Notes under the pieces: generated by a model
Seen by the model: the letters and a program-made list of their open reading frames with translations, nothing else
Databases searched by the model: none
Told to the model about the DNA's origin: nothing
Program-made: the position numbers and the translations under genes
Shown here: piece by piece, positions 29,022-37,744 of the stretch
How the letters are laid out: the number at the start of each line of letters is the position of its first letter
How positions within the stretch are numbered: position 1 is the stretch's first letter
Assembly: GCA_017547755.1 (NCBI GenBank)
Contig: JAFYOX010000056.1
Span: 1 to 45,278 of the forward strand
DNA length: 45,278 nucleotides
Direction of reading: 5' to 3'
Origin: Clostridia bacterium
GTDB lineage: Bacteria; Bacillota; Clostridia; Oscillospirales; CAG-272

Positions 29022-31550
29022 TTACAGCGTGATCCTATACATCCGGCGGGTTTCTCCGGCTTTCATGAATTCCCCGAAGCCGTCGTAAATATCCTCCGTA
29101 TCAGCGAGGACAAACGGGACGGCACAGCGGGTATGTACATCGATGAAGCCGTCGCCGGACGTAACGTCCGGTTCGTCGGTTCCGAATGCCATATCGGCAT
29201 ACCGGTGCATGGGAGGCAGGGCAAAGGCACGGTCATTGCCGCGTCCGGTCGATACATCCGCAAGCAGTACGGTTTCCCGATCCATGGAGATCGCGGGAAC
29301 GGACAGAACCGCGCCGGTCACTCCGGCAGGCTGACATACGGGGATCTCTGTAACGTGATCCTCTTCGCCTGTGACAAGATTGTAACGGTACAGCCGCAGA
29401 TGTCCTTCCGCCGTTTCGCCGGTGCCGTTGTGGCTCAGATAGACTACGGTATTTCCGTCTTCGTTTGGAACGATGGAAGCGATCACCGGCTTCGCACACC
29501 GGCGGAAAGCATAATACCCCGGTTTCGGCATGGTGTAATAGTCCGCGATCGACCATCCGTTTGCTGCGGGCCAGCAGTCGTTCCACATCCAGAACAGGAT
29601 CCCGGACGAATACCACGCATTCCGGCGGAACAGTTCCATTGCCAGCCGGATCCATTCGCAGTGAAGGAACTGCATTTTCTTCACACGGTCGGCGCCGCTT
29701 TTATATTCTCCGAAAATGCCTTTTGTCAGACGATCCACATACCCGTACAGCGTAATGCTTCCGAGTCCGGGATTGTTCTTCGTGTGATATTCGCTCATGG
29801 AGGTATCATCCCCGAAAATATCTTCGTCGGTCAGGAACCGCCGCAGAGACGATACAAACGGCATCCCAATGGCAGGCTGTTCGGCAGTGAACCGGTCGAG
29901 ATAATGATCAAAGTATTCCCGGTATCCGCTCCATCCCTGTTCGGATTCCGTGATCCCGGCGGCAAGATTTGCATCCGCAGTCCGTACCCATCCGAAGAAA
30001 TTCCCGAGGAACTGCGTATTGTGGGACGTGCCGCGTACACCGGAAGCGTAGGGAACGCCGCCGTAAGGAGAAGACGGAAGGAACCGGCGTTCGGGGTCAA
30101 GCTCGGCAAGAACCGGTCCGATGGCTTCCAGAGCGGCTTTTCTGCCGTTGTAATCCATACGGTTTTCGTCGCCTGCCACGGCGTTTTCGTTGTCGCCCGA
30201 CCACCATACCAGCGAAGGATGGTTCCGCAGGGCAAGTGCGGCTGTCCGGGCTTCGTTTCTCAGATGATCCAGAAGTTCGTCTTCCGGATAGGAACCGCAT
30301 GCCATCAGGAAATCCTGCGTCACAAGGATCCCCGCTTCGTCGCAGGCGGTATAGAACGCATCGTTTTCAAAAATACCGCCGCCCCAGACGCGGAGCATCG
30401 TCACGCCGGCGTTTTTGGCAAGTGCCACGAGTCTGCGGATCTTTTCCGGCGTTTCCGCGGAAGGGAAGGGTTCGCAGGGTACCCAGTTGGCACCCTGACA
30501 GAAGATCTCCGTGCCGTTGATGAGCAGACAGAACCGGGAGGAACCTTCGTTCCGGTCCCATTCGATCAGATGATCGTACTTCTTCAGTTGTTTCGCCTTT
30601 TCTGCCCATGCGGAACCCGGTGCATCCTCCGTTTCCAGAAGGATCACCGTCCGGATTCCGAAGGACTGGTTTTTGCTGGAAATCAATGTCCCATCGGCAC
30701 CGTAAACTTCACAGGTCAGCGTGTACAGCGGCTGTTCGCCGTATCCTACCGGATACCACAGCTTCGCATCGGGAATATCGACTGTTTCGTCGATGTCCGC
30801 GCTGTGCGGATCGGTCGTCGGAAGGATCCGCCGCTTTTTGCTCCAGACCACATTCCCGTCCGGACCGGCGATGGAAAGATGCGCCCGGCCGTTTCCGGTG
30901 ATATCAAGGAAATGCAGGGAAAGTGCAACCTGTGCGCCGAAGGGATTCACGTTTTTCGTCCGGATATAGATGCCCTCATTGCCGGTTCCGAGCCGGTCGT
31001 GCGCCAGCGTGTCTCCGGTCCCGCAGACCAGTTCCACCGGACGCCAGATTCCCATGGTCACGAAGCGTCCGACCCAGTCCCAGCCGTACGTACACTGGAT
31101 CCGGCGGGTATACAGACGTTCCGAGGTAAAGGCGGCACTGCGTCCGGGACGGCCTTCCACCTCGCGCACCGGGGAACGGAATTCGACGGTGATCGTGTTT
31201 TCTCCGGGCTTCAGGATGCCGGAAAGAGCAAACCGCCACGGGATGAACATATTGTCGGTTTCCCCGAGCTTCACACCGTTGACGGAGACTGTGCTGTAGC
31301 AGTCCAGTCCGTGGAACAGAAGCGCCGCGTTTTCCGGGATCTCCTCTAAGTCAAAGATGCCGGTGCAGGTCACATCGCAGTTCTCGATCCACTGACAGCT
31401 TTCCGCGTTGTCGCGCCGGAAGAGGTCACCGAGGATCCCGGCTTTCTGAAGGTCGGTATGAATGCACCCGGGAACTTCGGCGGGAACGGTATAGTCATAG
31501 ACGCCGTCGGGCGAAACGATCCGGGAAGTCCATGTAATATCGGTAAGCAT
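29022..31550 (-). CDS. GH2 beta-mannosidase-like enzyme
   Basis: An 842-residue GH2 enzyme with the beta-mannosidase layout: N-terminal jelly roll (WTSRIVSP...YTVPAEVPGCIHTDL is a beta-mannosidase opening), Ig-like domain, TIM barrel and C-terminal beta-domains. RRIQCTYGWDWVGRFVTMGI and VTMLRVWGGGIFENDAFY are family words. The acid/base Glu is in WWSGDNEN. The nucleophile Glu is probably the one in RFTAEQP, where the family usually shows RFxSEFG, so the site is somewhat divergent. It would release mannose from the non-reducing end of beta-mannosides in the cytoplasm; no signal peptide is present. GAGGAG precedes the ATG. Followed upstream on the same strand by a VOC-fold gene. Confidence 0.85.
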   Translation of the reverse strand: MLTDITWTSRIVSPDGVYDYTVPAEVPGCIHTDLQKAGILGDLFRRDNAESCQWIENCDVTCTGIFDLEEIPENAALLFHGLDCYSTVSVNGVKLGETDNMFIPWRFALSGILKPGENTITVEFRSPVREVEGRPGRSAAFTSERLYTRRIQCTYGWDWVGRFVTMGIWRPVELVCGTGDTLAHDRLGTGNEGIYIRTKNVNPFGAQVALSLHFLDITGNGRAHLSIAGPDGNVVWSKKRRILPTTDPHSADIDETVDIPDAKLWYPVGYGEQPLYTLTCEVYGADGTLISSKNQSFGIRTVILLETEDAPGSAWAEKAKQLKKYDHLIEWDRNEGSSRFCLLINGTEIFCQGANWVPCEPFPSAETPEKIRRLVALAKNAGVTMLRVWGGGIFENDAFYTACDEAGILVTQDFLMACGSYPEDELLDHLRNEARTAALALRNHPSLVWWSGDNENAVAGDENRMDYNGRKAALEAIGPVLAELDPERRFLPSSPYGGVPYASGVRGTSHNTQFLGNFFGWVRTADANLAAGITESEQGWSGYREYFDHYLDRFTAEQPAIGMPFVSSLRRFLTDEDIFGDDTSMSEYHTKNNPGLGSITLYGYVDRLTKGIFGEYKSGADRVKKMQFLHCEWIRLAMELFRRNAWYSSGILFWMWNDCWPAANGWSIADYYTMPKPGYYAFRRCAKPVIASIVPNEDGNTVVYLSHNGTGETAEGHLRLYRYNLVTGEEDHVTEIPVCQPAGVTGAVLSVPAISMDRETVLLADVSTGRGNDRAFALPPMHRYADMAFGTDEPDVTSGDGFIDVHTRCAVPFVLADTEDIYDGFGEFMKAGETRRMYRITL

Positions 31551-31599
31551 GATATTCTCCTCTCATGCAGGAATTATTTTCCGGAAGTTCATCTCCGGA

Positions 31600-31962
31600 T
31601 CACGCTTTGTATTCGCGGATCTGCACGGATACGCCGTCGGGATCGTAGACGTAGAAATATTTTGCGGTGGGTTCGGGATTGCGTACCGGCGAGGGATTCA
31701 GACCGGCTTCCACGGCATAAGCATGCACCGCTTCGACGTCTTCGGAGGCAAAGCAGAGGAACATCCCCTTACCTTCGAAATTCTGTCCTTCGGGCATGGC
31801 AATGAGTTCGATCTCGGTCTCGCCTTCCGCATTCTGAAGATAGGCGACATTGCCGCCGTTTGCGGAGAACTGCTTGGCGATCTGCAGTCCGGTGAGGGTG
31901 GTGTAGAAGCGGAGCGATGCTTCAAAGTCACGGACTCTGAGAGAAATGTGATGGAATTTCAT
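31600..31962 (-). CDS. VOC/glyoxalase-fold protein
   Basis: A 120-residue protein of the vicinal-oxygen-chelate superfamily: MKFHHISLRVRDFEASLRFY (metal-binding His and the helix after the first strand), IELIAMPEG and the ending YFYVYDPDGVSVQIREY with a C-terminal Glu-containing metal strand (VQIRE). The closest known function is lactoylglutathione lyase, but small VOC proteins have many activities. An upstream in-frame ATG at 32058 would add 32 unlike residues; the chosen ATG has AGAGGT at the right distance. It lies 49 bases before the beta-mannosidase-like gene on the same strand and may be co-transcribed. Confidence 0.8.
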   Translation of the reverse strand: MKFHHISLRVRDFEASLRFYTTLTGLQIAKQFSANGGNVAYLQNAEGETEIELIAMPEGQNFEGKGMFLCFASEDVEAVHAYAVEAGLNPSPVRNPEPTAKYFYVYDPDGVSVQIREYKA

Positions 31963-32097
31963 GGAAATACCTCTTTTCTGTTTGATTTTAATGTATTCCG
32001 GATTGGAAAACCGGAGCTGATTGATCCCATTATACCGCATAATTGTGAAAATTTCCACCCCAAATTACGGAGACCGGCGGATCCGGCGATCCTGTAC

Positions 32098-32126
32098 TTG
32101 CAGGATGACGGGTTTTGCGGTATAAT
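32098..32126 (+). promoter_or_regulatory. SigA-type promoter
   Basis: TTGCAG (32098-32103), 17 bases, TATAAT (32121-32126). It drives the GH2 gene at 32166 and possibly the two-component genes after it. Confidence 0.75.
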
Positions 32127-32165
32127 AGCGGCAGAAGGATGAATGATCACAACAGGAGGATATCA

Positions 32166-34913
32166 ATGAACCACATTATTTCTCTTAACGGAAGCTGGAA
32201 CATCGACTGGCTGTGCGGCGAACCGTATACCGCAGAGCGTGAACCGGAGATCCGCCCGGGATCGGATTCGGTCACATCCTGTCCCGTTCCCGGCTACTGG
32301 GAGGATATGACCGACCTCTTCCGCACCACAGCTCTGCATACCAGACTGAAATGGAATCCTCTGTATACCTTACAGCGGTATCCGCAGGCAGGATATGTCC
32401 CCGATATGGCACTGCCGGATCCGTTCGGATGCCTTGTATATCAGCGTACTGTGGAGCTGGATGAGAACCCGCCGTACGAGACCGAACTATTTATCGGCGG
32501 CGCACAGAATACCGTCTCCGCATGGATCAACGGCGTATATCTGGGACGGCATGAGGGCTATTCCGCGCCATTTGCTTTTGCCGTTCCGGCGGATGCGCTG
32601 AGAACCGGCGGAAACCGGATCACGCTTGCCGTGTCCAATCACCGGCTCGCCGGGTATATGGGACGTCCCGTGTCCGGGCTGACCTCCCGTGCGGCAAACG
32701 AATGTACCGGCGGCATCTGGGGCGATGTACAGCTGTGCCGGTATCCGGACGGTCTGCGGACTCCGTATGTTACCACAGCGGATGACTGCACCGGTTTCAC
32801 GGTGCACTGCAGTCGGACGAAAACGGACAAAACCGTCCGCATTCTGGACGGCGGCAGATGTGTCCGAAGCATCGTGATCCCGGCGGATGCGGAGGAAGCC
32901 GTGTTCTCTGCGGAAGGATTGACCTTCTGGTCGCCGGATAGCCCGAAGCTCTATACGGCGGAGGTTTCCACGGAACATCAGACGATGTCCGCACGGTTCG
33001 GGATCCGCCATCTGACGGTGCGCGGAACAAAGCTGTATCTCAACGGGGAACCGTACTTCTTCCGCGGGACCTGCGAGCACTGCTATCAGCCCGTGACGGT
33101 CCATCCGACCCGGGAGAAGGGTTACTACCGCATGGTGATCCGGAAACTGAAGGAACTGGGATTCAACTCCATCCGCTTCCACACGTGGGTTCCGCCGGAA
33201 GAATATATGGAAGCCGCGGACGAGCTCGGCATGGTTCTCGAGATCGAATCCCCCAACAATACTGCATACGAAGAATGGCGTGAGATCGTCCGTTTCTGCC
33301 GTGGACACGCGTCGGTGAATATCTATTCCACCGGGAACGAACTTCAGATCGACGCGGATTACGAAAAGCATCTGGAAGCCTGCGCCGGACTGATCCACAG
33401 CGGCACGGACTCCCTGTTCTCGCCCATGTCCGCTATGCGCGGGATCGAGTACCACTTCACGGATGCCGACGGGACGACGGACATCCCGTTTCGGTACAAT
33501 CCCGCCAGACTCGGAAATGTCGGAAAATACTGCGACGTCTACAACAGTTATTCCAACGCGCTGACCAGTTATTCTTCCGCGTCCGGTACGCAGAAGGTGC
33601 TGGATGAACGCAACGCCGTCTACGGAAAGCCCCTTCTGTCCCACGAGATCAGCATCCACGGTACGTGGATCGACCTGTCTCTGGAGGAACGGTACCGCGG
33701 TACGCGCATCGGCGACACGGAATTCATGTCCTCCGTCCGCCGTCATCTGGCGGAAAAAGGACTTCTGGAACGATCCAATCTGTACTACCGTAATTCCTGT
33801 GCATGGCAGCAGATCCTGCGGAAGCACTGCTTTGAAACGGTGCGCCGCTGTAAGACCTTTGCCGGATACGATTTCCTCGGGGACATCGATACCCACTGGC
33901 ATACGTTCGGCTACTGCGTGCGAATGATGAATGAGTTCTACGAGCTGAAGCCGGGCGAAACCGTGGAAAACGTGCGCCGATACAACAGCGATACGGTTCT
34001 TCTTGCCGATCTGCCGGGATCCGTCAATTATTCCGCCGGAGAAACGGCGGAGATCCCCGTGCTGGTATCCCATTACGGCAGAGAGATCCCGAAGGCGTCC
34101 CTGCATCTGCGGATCACCGGAGAGGGAAGAGTGCTTTACCGGAAGGAACTGCGGCTCGGCGAGATCCCGCGCGGAGAAGTCACGGAACTGTATAAGATCG
34201 CCTTCCGGATGCCGAAATGCGACAAACCGATGGCACTGACCCTGACCGCACAGCTTTCCGGCGGTGATACCGACTGCGAAAACCGGTGGGAACTGTATGT
34301 TTTCCCGAAAAACGCCGCGCCGAAAGCGAAAACGCTGAAAGAAAAGAACGTCCTTGTCACCGGAAACTGCGGCGGCACGGCGCTGTGGAACGCTCTGTGC
34401 GAAGGAAAAAACGTCATTCTGTTCGGGACAGGTCCTTTTGCTTCCGCGGAGGTGAACTGGCAGATCGCTCTTGCCGGACGGACGAACGGGCATCTGGCAA
34501 CGGTGATCGCGGATCATCCGCTGACAGAAGATTTCCCGCATAACGGATACTGCGGCAGACAGTTCGAGCATCTGATGTACGGCAGCCGCTCTGTGGTGCT
34601 GGATGTGAAAGGACAGCCGCACGAACCCATTCTGGACATCGCATCCGCCTATAAAAACGCACAGAAGGAAGCCATGCTCGCGGAATACCGGGCAGGCAGG
34701 GGACGCCTGCTGATCTGCACGCTGAGCCTGCCGGAGACCGATCCGGCGGCGCGCTGGCTGAAGAACCGGATCCTTGAATATGCGGCAGGAGAGGATTTCG
34801 AGCCTGCGCAGGAGCTGTCGGAAACGCAGTTTGCCGCGCTCTGCAGGGTCTCTCCGGTGAAGACGGCAAAGAATGCCAATGAGGCTATGAACAAAAATGA
34901 CATTACCATGTGA
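32166..34913 (+). CDS. GH2-family glycoside hydrolase
   Basis: A 915-residue enzyme. Jelly-roll domain (ISLNGSWNIDWLCGE..., VYQRTVELDENPPYETELFI), Ig-like domain, then a barrel starting with RHLTVRGTKLYLNGEPYFFR, typical of GH2. The acid/base Glu is in IYSTGNELQ and the probable nucleophile Glu in LLSHEISIHG. The substrate is undetermined: GH2 includes beta-galactosidases, glucuronidases and others. The C-terminal 250 residues hold beta-domains plus a ThuA- or GATase-like segment (NVLVTGNCGGTALWNALCEG, NVILFGTG). AGGAGG is 7 bases before the ATG, after the promoter at 32098. There is no signal peptide. Only 50 bases separate it from the sensor kinase gene, suggesting that a glycan-derived signal controls the region. 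Confidence 0.8.
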   Translation: MNHIISLNGSWNIDWLCGEPYTAEREPEIRPGSDSVTSCPVPGYWEDMTDLFRTTALHTRLKWNPLYTLQRYPQAGYVPDMALPDPFGCLVYQRTVELDENPPYETELFIGGAQNTVSAWINGVYLGRHEGYSAPFAFAVPADALRTGGNRITLAVSNHRLAGYMGRPVSGLTSRAANECTGGIWGDVQLCRYPDGLRTPYVTTADDCTGFTVHCSRTKTDKTVRILDGGRCVRSIVIPADAEEAVFSAEGLTFWSPDSPKLYTAEVSTEHQTMSARFGIRHLTVRGTKLYLNGEPYFFRGTCEHCYQPVTVHPTREKGYYRMVIRKLKELGFNSIRFHTWVPPEEYMEAADELGMVLEIESPNNTAYEEWREIVRFCRGHASVNIYSTGNELQIDADYEKHLEACAGLIHSGTDSLFSPMSAMRGIEYHFTDADGTTDIPFRYNPARLGNVGKYCDVYNSYSNALTSYSSASGTQKVLDERNAVYGKPLLSHEISIHGTWIDLSLEERYRGTRIGDTEFMSSVRRHLAEKGLLERSNLYYRNSCAWQQILRKHCFETVRRCKTFAGYDFLGDIDTHWHTFGYCVRMMNEFYELKPGETVENVRRYNSDTVLLADLPGSVNYSAGETAEIPVLVSHYGREIPKASLHLRITGEGRVLYRKELRLGEIPRGEVTELYKIAFRMPKCDKPMALTLTAQLSGGDTDCENRWELYVFPKNAAPKAKTLKEKNVLVTGNCGGTALWNALCEGKNVILFGTGPFASAEVNWQIALAGRTNGHLATVIADHPLTEDFPHNGYCGRQFEHLMYGSRSVVLDVKGQPHEPILDIASAYKNAQKEAMLAEYRAGRGRLLICTLSLPETDPAARWLKNRILEYAAGEDFEPAQELSETQFAALCRVSPVKTAKNANEAMNKNDITM

Positions 34914-34963
34914 GGACATGAGTTTATGCCCGGATTTTACAGACAGCCAGAGGGAATTGACAA

Positions 34964-36829
34964 ATGACGAAGTTTAAAGACAGAATATTGAAAAGCTCCT
35001 ATTTGCAGGCGGCGGGGATTCTCTTGCTGATCGCGCTTGCCGCACTGCTCCTGCTGTTCAACAATCTCAACAGCATGCAGGCGACCAGCGCCCTGATCTC
35101 CCAGATCCGGTTTTACGGCGACTACCGGATCGGGGACGGTCCGTGGCAGGAGATCACGGAAGGGGAACATATCCCCGCCAATCAGGGGGATGTGACTCTG
35201 CGCGGCAATTTTCATATGCTGACGCCGGACGGCGAGTACGTCGGCATCTACCGCGGGGAGATTCCCGTTGCGTTCTATATCAATCACATCGCTATAACGA
35301 TCCTTGAAGAAGGAAACGAGCCGTACATCCTCGATATGGAGAATCCGCTGTACGGCAGTTCCGCCTGCGGCGTGAGCTGGTATGCCTGTCTGCTGTCCGG
35401 CGAACCCGAAGAAACGGTCGAGATTATGATCCGGAATCCGCACCGTTTCGGGAACGAAAACGCGATCGACGAAATGCTGTCCGGTCTGTCACTCTGGGCA
35501 GGGATCGATTTTGAAAGAGACATCATGGAAAGCGGTCAGTACCAGCGGAATATCGGACTGTTTTTTGTGATCGTCGCGTTCGTTCTGCTCGGCTCCGCAC
35601 TGTTTTCCGCACTGCTCCATATTCCGAACAGCCGGATCATCGGACTGTTCGGCGCGGCGATCCTTTCTGCCGGGATCTATCTGGCGTACAGCGTTCCCGG
35701 CATATCCTTCTGGAGCGAACATATTGCCGGGAATACGAGCATCCTCGGGTTTTCCATGATGTTCTATATGCTGTTCGTATCGGCGATCATCCTCTGTTCG
35801 CTGAAGAAAACCCGGCGGATCGGCTGCATTGCGGCTGTCCTGTCCGGGATCACGGACGGGCTGTATTTTCTCCTGCCCGTGCTGACGGGTATGTATTTCT
35901 ATGACACATGGCTTCCGTGGGTGATCACGCAAAGTGCGTCAAATATCGTACTGCTGATCTGTCTGGCGGCGGAATTCCGGACATCCGGCAGAAAGGAACG
36001 CCTGCAGAACATCGGACTGGCACTTATTGCCATTGCCTTTGAAGCGGATGTGATCGCGACCGCATCCGGCTTCTGGCAGGGCGGACTTGTTTCCAAGTAT
36101 GTATTTTACGTCATGTTCCTTGCCGCGCTGTTCGTGGTGCTTCGCCTGATGCCGGAAAGCATCAATGCCGCGTTCAGGGCACAGGAACTGGAACTGCAGA
36201 GAAGCCGTCTTCTTGCGGAAAAAAACATGATGGAGGCGGAACTGAAGGACAGCCGGATCGCCCTTATGCTTTCGCAGATCCGACCGCACTTTATCTACAA
36301 CACGCTCGGAACGATTGAGCGGATGTGCCTCAAAGACCCGCAGAAGGCGTTTGAGCTTGTGCGGAATTTCAGCCTGTATCTCCGGGGCAATTTCGGCGAG
36401 CTTGACAGCGTGACGCCGATCCGTTTTGCCGAGGAGCTGAAGCATATTGAATATTACGTCAACATCGAAAAAGTCCGTTTCCCGGATATGAACATTGCAT
36501 ATGACGTGAACATCACCGAGTTCGTTCTTCCGGCATTGTCCGTACAGCCGCTTGTGGAAAATGCGATCAGGCACGGTCTTATGCGGCTGGAGAGCGGCGG
36601 AACGGTCGTGATCCGTTCCTATGAAACAGCAGAGCACTACTGCGTCGAGGTAAAGGACGACGGCGCGGGATTTGATCCGTCAGCTCCCATGGACGAAAAA
36701 AAGCACGTGGGACTGCGGAACATCCGCGGAAGACTGAGCGCAATGGTGAACGGTGAACTGTTTATCGAAAGCAGACCGGGCGGCGGCACCAGAGCCGTAA
36801 TAATGATTCCGAAGGAGATGACCGAATGA
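34964..36829 (+). CDS. LytS-class membrane sensor histidine kinase
   Basis: A 621-residue kinase. An N-terminal membrane segment (about 16-35) is followed by a ~160-residue extracytoplasmic region and a block of about seven membrane helices (about 190-400), as in 7TM-DISM sensors. A coiled coil and the His_kinase domain follow, with phospho-acceptor His442 in SQIRPHFIYNTLGTIE. The HATPase domain has VQPLVENAIRHGL (N box), VKDDGAGF (G1) and VGLRNIRGRL/PGGGTRAVIMIP (G2). Such kinases usually partner LytTR regulators. AGAGGG precedes the ATG. The stop codon overlaps the response regulator start (ATGA), making a cognate pair almost certain. The extracytoplasmic domain has no recognised ligand. 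Confidence 0.87.
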   Translation: MTKFKDRILKSSYLQAAGILLLIALAALLLLFNNLNSMQATSALISQIRFYGDYRIGDGPWQEITEGEHIPANQGDVTLRGNFHMLTPDGEYVGIYRGEIPVAFYINHIAITILEEGNEPYILDMENPLYGSSACGVSWYACLLSGEPEETVEIMIRNPHRFGNENAIDEMLSGLSLWAGIDFERDIMESGQYQRNIGLFFVIVAFVLLGSALFSALLHIPNSRIIGLFGAAILSAGIYLAYSVPGISFWSEHIAGNTSILGFSMMFYMLFVSAIILCSLKKTRRIGCIAAVLSGITDGLYFLLPVLTGMYFYDTWLPWVITQSASNIVLLICLAAEFRTSGRKERLQNIGLALIAIAFEADVIATASGFWQGGLVSKYVFYVMFLAALFVVLRLMPESINAAFRAQELELQRSRLLAEKNMMEAELKDSRIALMLSQIRPHFIYNTLGTIERMCLKDPQKAFELVRNFSLYLRGNFGELDSVTPIRFAEELKHIEYYVNIEKVRFPDMNIAYDVNITEFVLPALSVQPLVENAIRHGLMRLESGGTVVIRSYETAEHYCVEVKDDGAGFDPSAPMDEKKHVGLRNIRGRLSAMVNGELFIESRPGGGTRAVIMIPKEMTE

Positions 36830-37602
36830 AAGCGATCACAGTGGATGATGAAATCCATATGCTGGAAACCCTGCAGGAAGCCGTATGCGCGTCTTCCGAC
36901 ATCGAGTATGCGGAAGCGTTTACCTCCTGTTCCGCCGCACTTGCATACGCCGCGGAACATCCTGTGGATATAGCTTTCCTTGATATCCATATGCGCGGGA
37001 TCGGCGGTCTCGAACTTGCCGAAAAGCTGATGGAGCTTCATCCCCGATGCCGGATCATCTTCTGTACGGGGTATGAAGAATATGCCGTATCGGCATTTCA
37101 GCTTCATGTGTCCGGCTATCTGATGAAGCCGATCACCGCGGAAGCGGTGCAGACGGAGATCGACCACATCAAGGGTGTCCGGACGACGGAAAAACTGCTC
37201 ACCATCCGGTGCTTCGGGAATTTCGAGGTGTTCTGCGGCGGGAAAGTCCTTCCTTTCCGCCGGAAGAAAACCAAGGAACTGCTCGCTGTCCTGACCGACC
37301 GCAGCGGTGCGGGGATGACGGCAAAGGAGATCTGTGCGGTCCTGTTTCCGGAGGATACGGACGGGATAAAGAATACGGCGTACCTGCGGCAGCTTGTACT
37401 CGACCTCAGGAACACGCTGAAAACCGTCCGCGCGGAGGATGTCCTGAAGCATGAAACGCCGTATTACCGGATCGACACCGACCGGATCCGATGCGATTAC
37501 CTCAGTTTTCTGGAAAACGGCAAGCCGGAGTTTTTCGGCGAATACATGACGCAGTACAGCTGGGCGGAGGAAACCTGCGCAATGCTCCAGTTCCGTAAAT
37601 GA
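36826..37602 (+). CDS. response regulator with SARP/OmpR-like winged helix
   Basis: A 258-residue regulator. The receiver domain (1-125) has the acidic pair Asp7/Asp8, phospho-acceptor Asp53 in AFLDIHMRG, a Thr in FCTGYEE and Lys in LMKPI. The C-terminal domain (about 135-235) has IRCFGNFEVFCGGKVLPFRR and KKTKELLAVLTDRSG, followed by NTAYLRQLVLDLRNTL and PYYRIDTD: the winged-helix layout of SARP/BTAD-type activators. LytS-class kinases normally work with LytTR-type output domains, so this combination is less usual. It overlaps the kinase gene by 4 bases. Probable targets are the nearby glycosidase genes or the glycyl radical enzyme operon (inference only). Confidence 0.83.
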   Translation: MKAITVDDEIHMLETLQEAVCASSDIEYAEAFTSCSAALAYAAEHPVDIAFLDIHMRGIGGLELAEKLMELHPRCRIIFCTGYEEYAVSAFQLHVSGYLMKPITAEAVQTEIDHIKGVRTTEKLLTIRCFGNFEVFCGGKVLPFRRKKTKELLAVLTDRSGAGMTAKEICAVLFPEDTDGIKNTAYLRQLVLDLRNTLKTVRAEDVLKHETPYYRIDTDRIRCDYLSFLENGKPEFFGEYMTQYSWAEETCAMLQFRK

Positions 37603-37649
37603 GGAAAAAACGCAGGATACGATTCCGCCGTTTTCATATGCTGCCGGAA

Positions 37650-37679
37650 TTGTCAATCTCCCGCCGATTTTCTTGACAA
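37650..37679. promoter_or_regulatory. inverted repeat overlapping a -35 box
   Basis: TTGTCAA (37650-37656) and TTGACAA (37673-37679) are perfect inverted half-sites with a 16-base gap; the right half contains the -35 hexamer of the next promoter. It is a candidate operator. Confidence 0.45.
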
Positions 37680-37701
37680 GCGGCAATATCTGTGCTAACA
37701 T
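37673..37701 (+). promoter_or_regulatory. promoter of the glycyl radical enzyme operon
   Basis: A consensus TTGACA (37673-37678), 17 bases, then TAACAT (37696-37701) preceded by an extended TG. It makes the operon independent of the two-component genes. Confidence 0.75.
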
Positions 37702-37744
37702 TAAGAAAATATTATCCGCTGCCGCGCAAACGAAAGGGATGTCT

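Noticed and set aside
29780-29880. Loss of the GH2 nucleophile in the beta-mannosidase-like protein (FVSSLRRF instead of FVSEFG)
   Set aside because: A better alignment places the family RFxSEFG motif at RFTAEQP about ten residues earlier, with the Glu kept.
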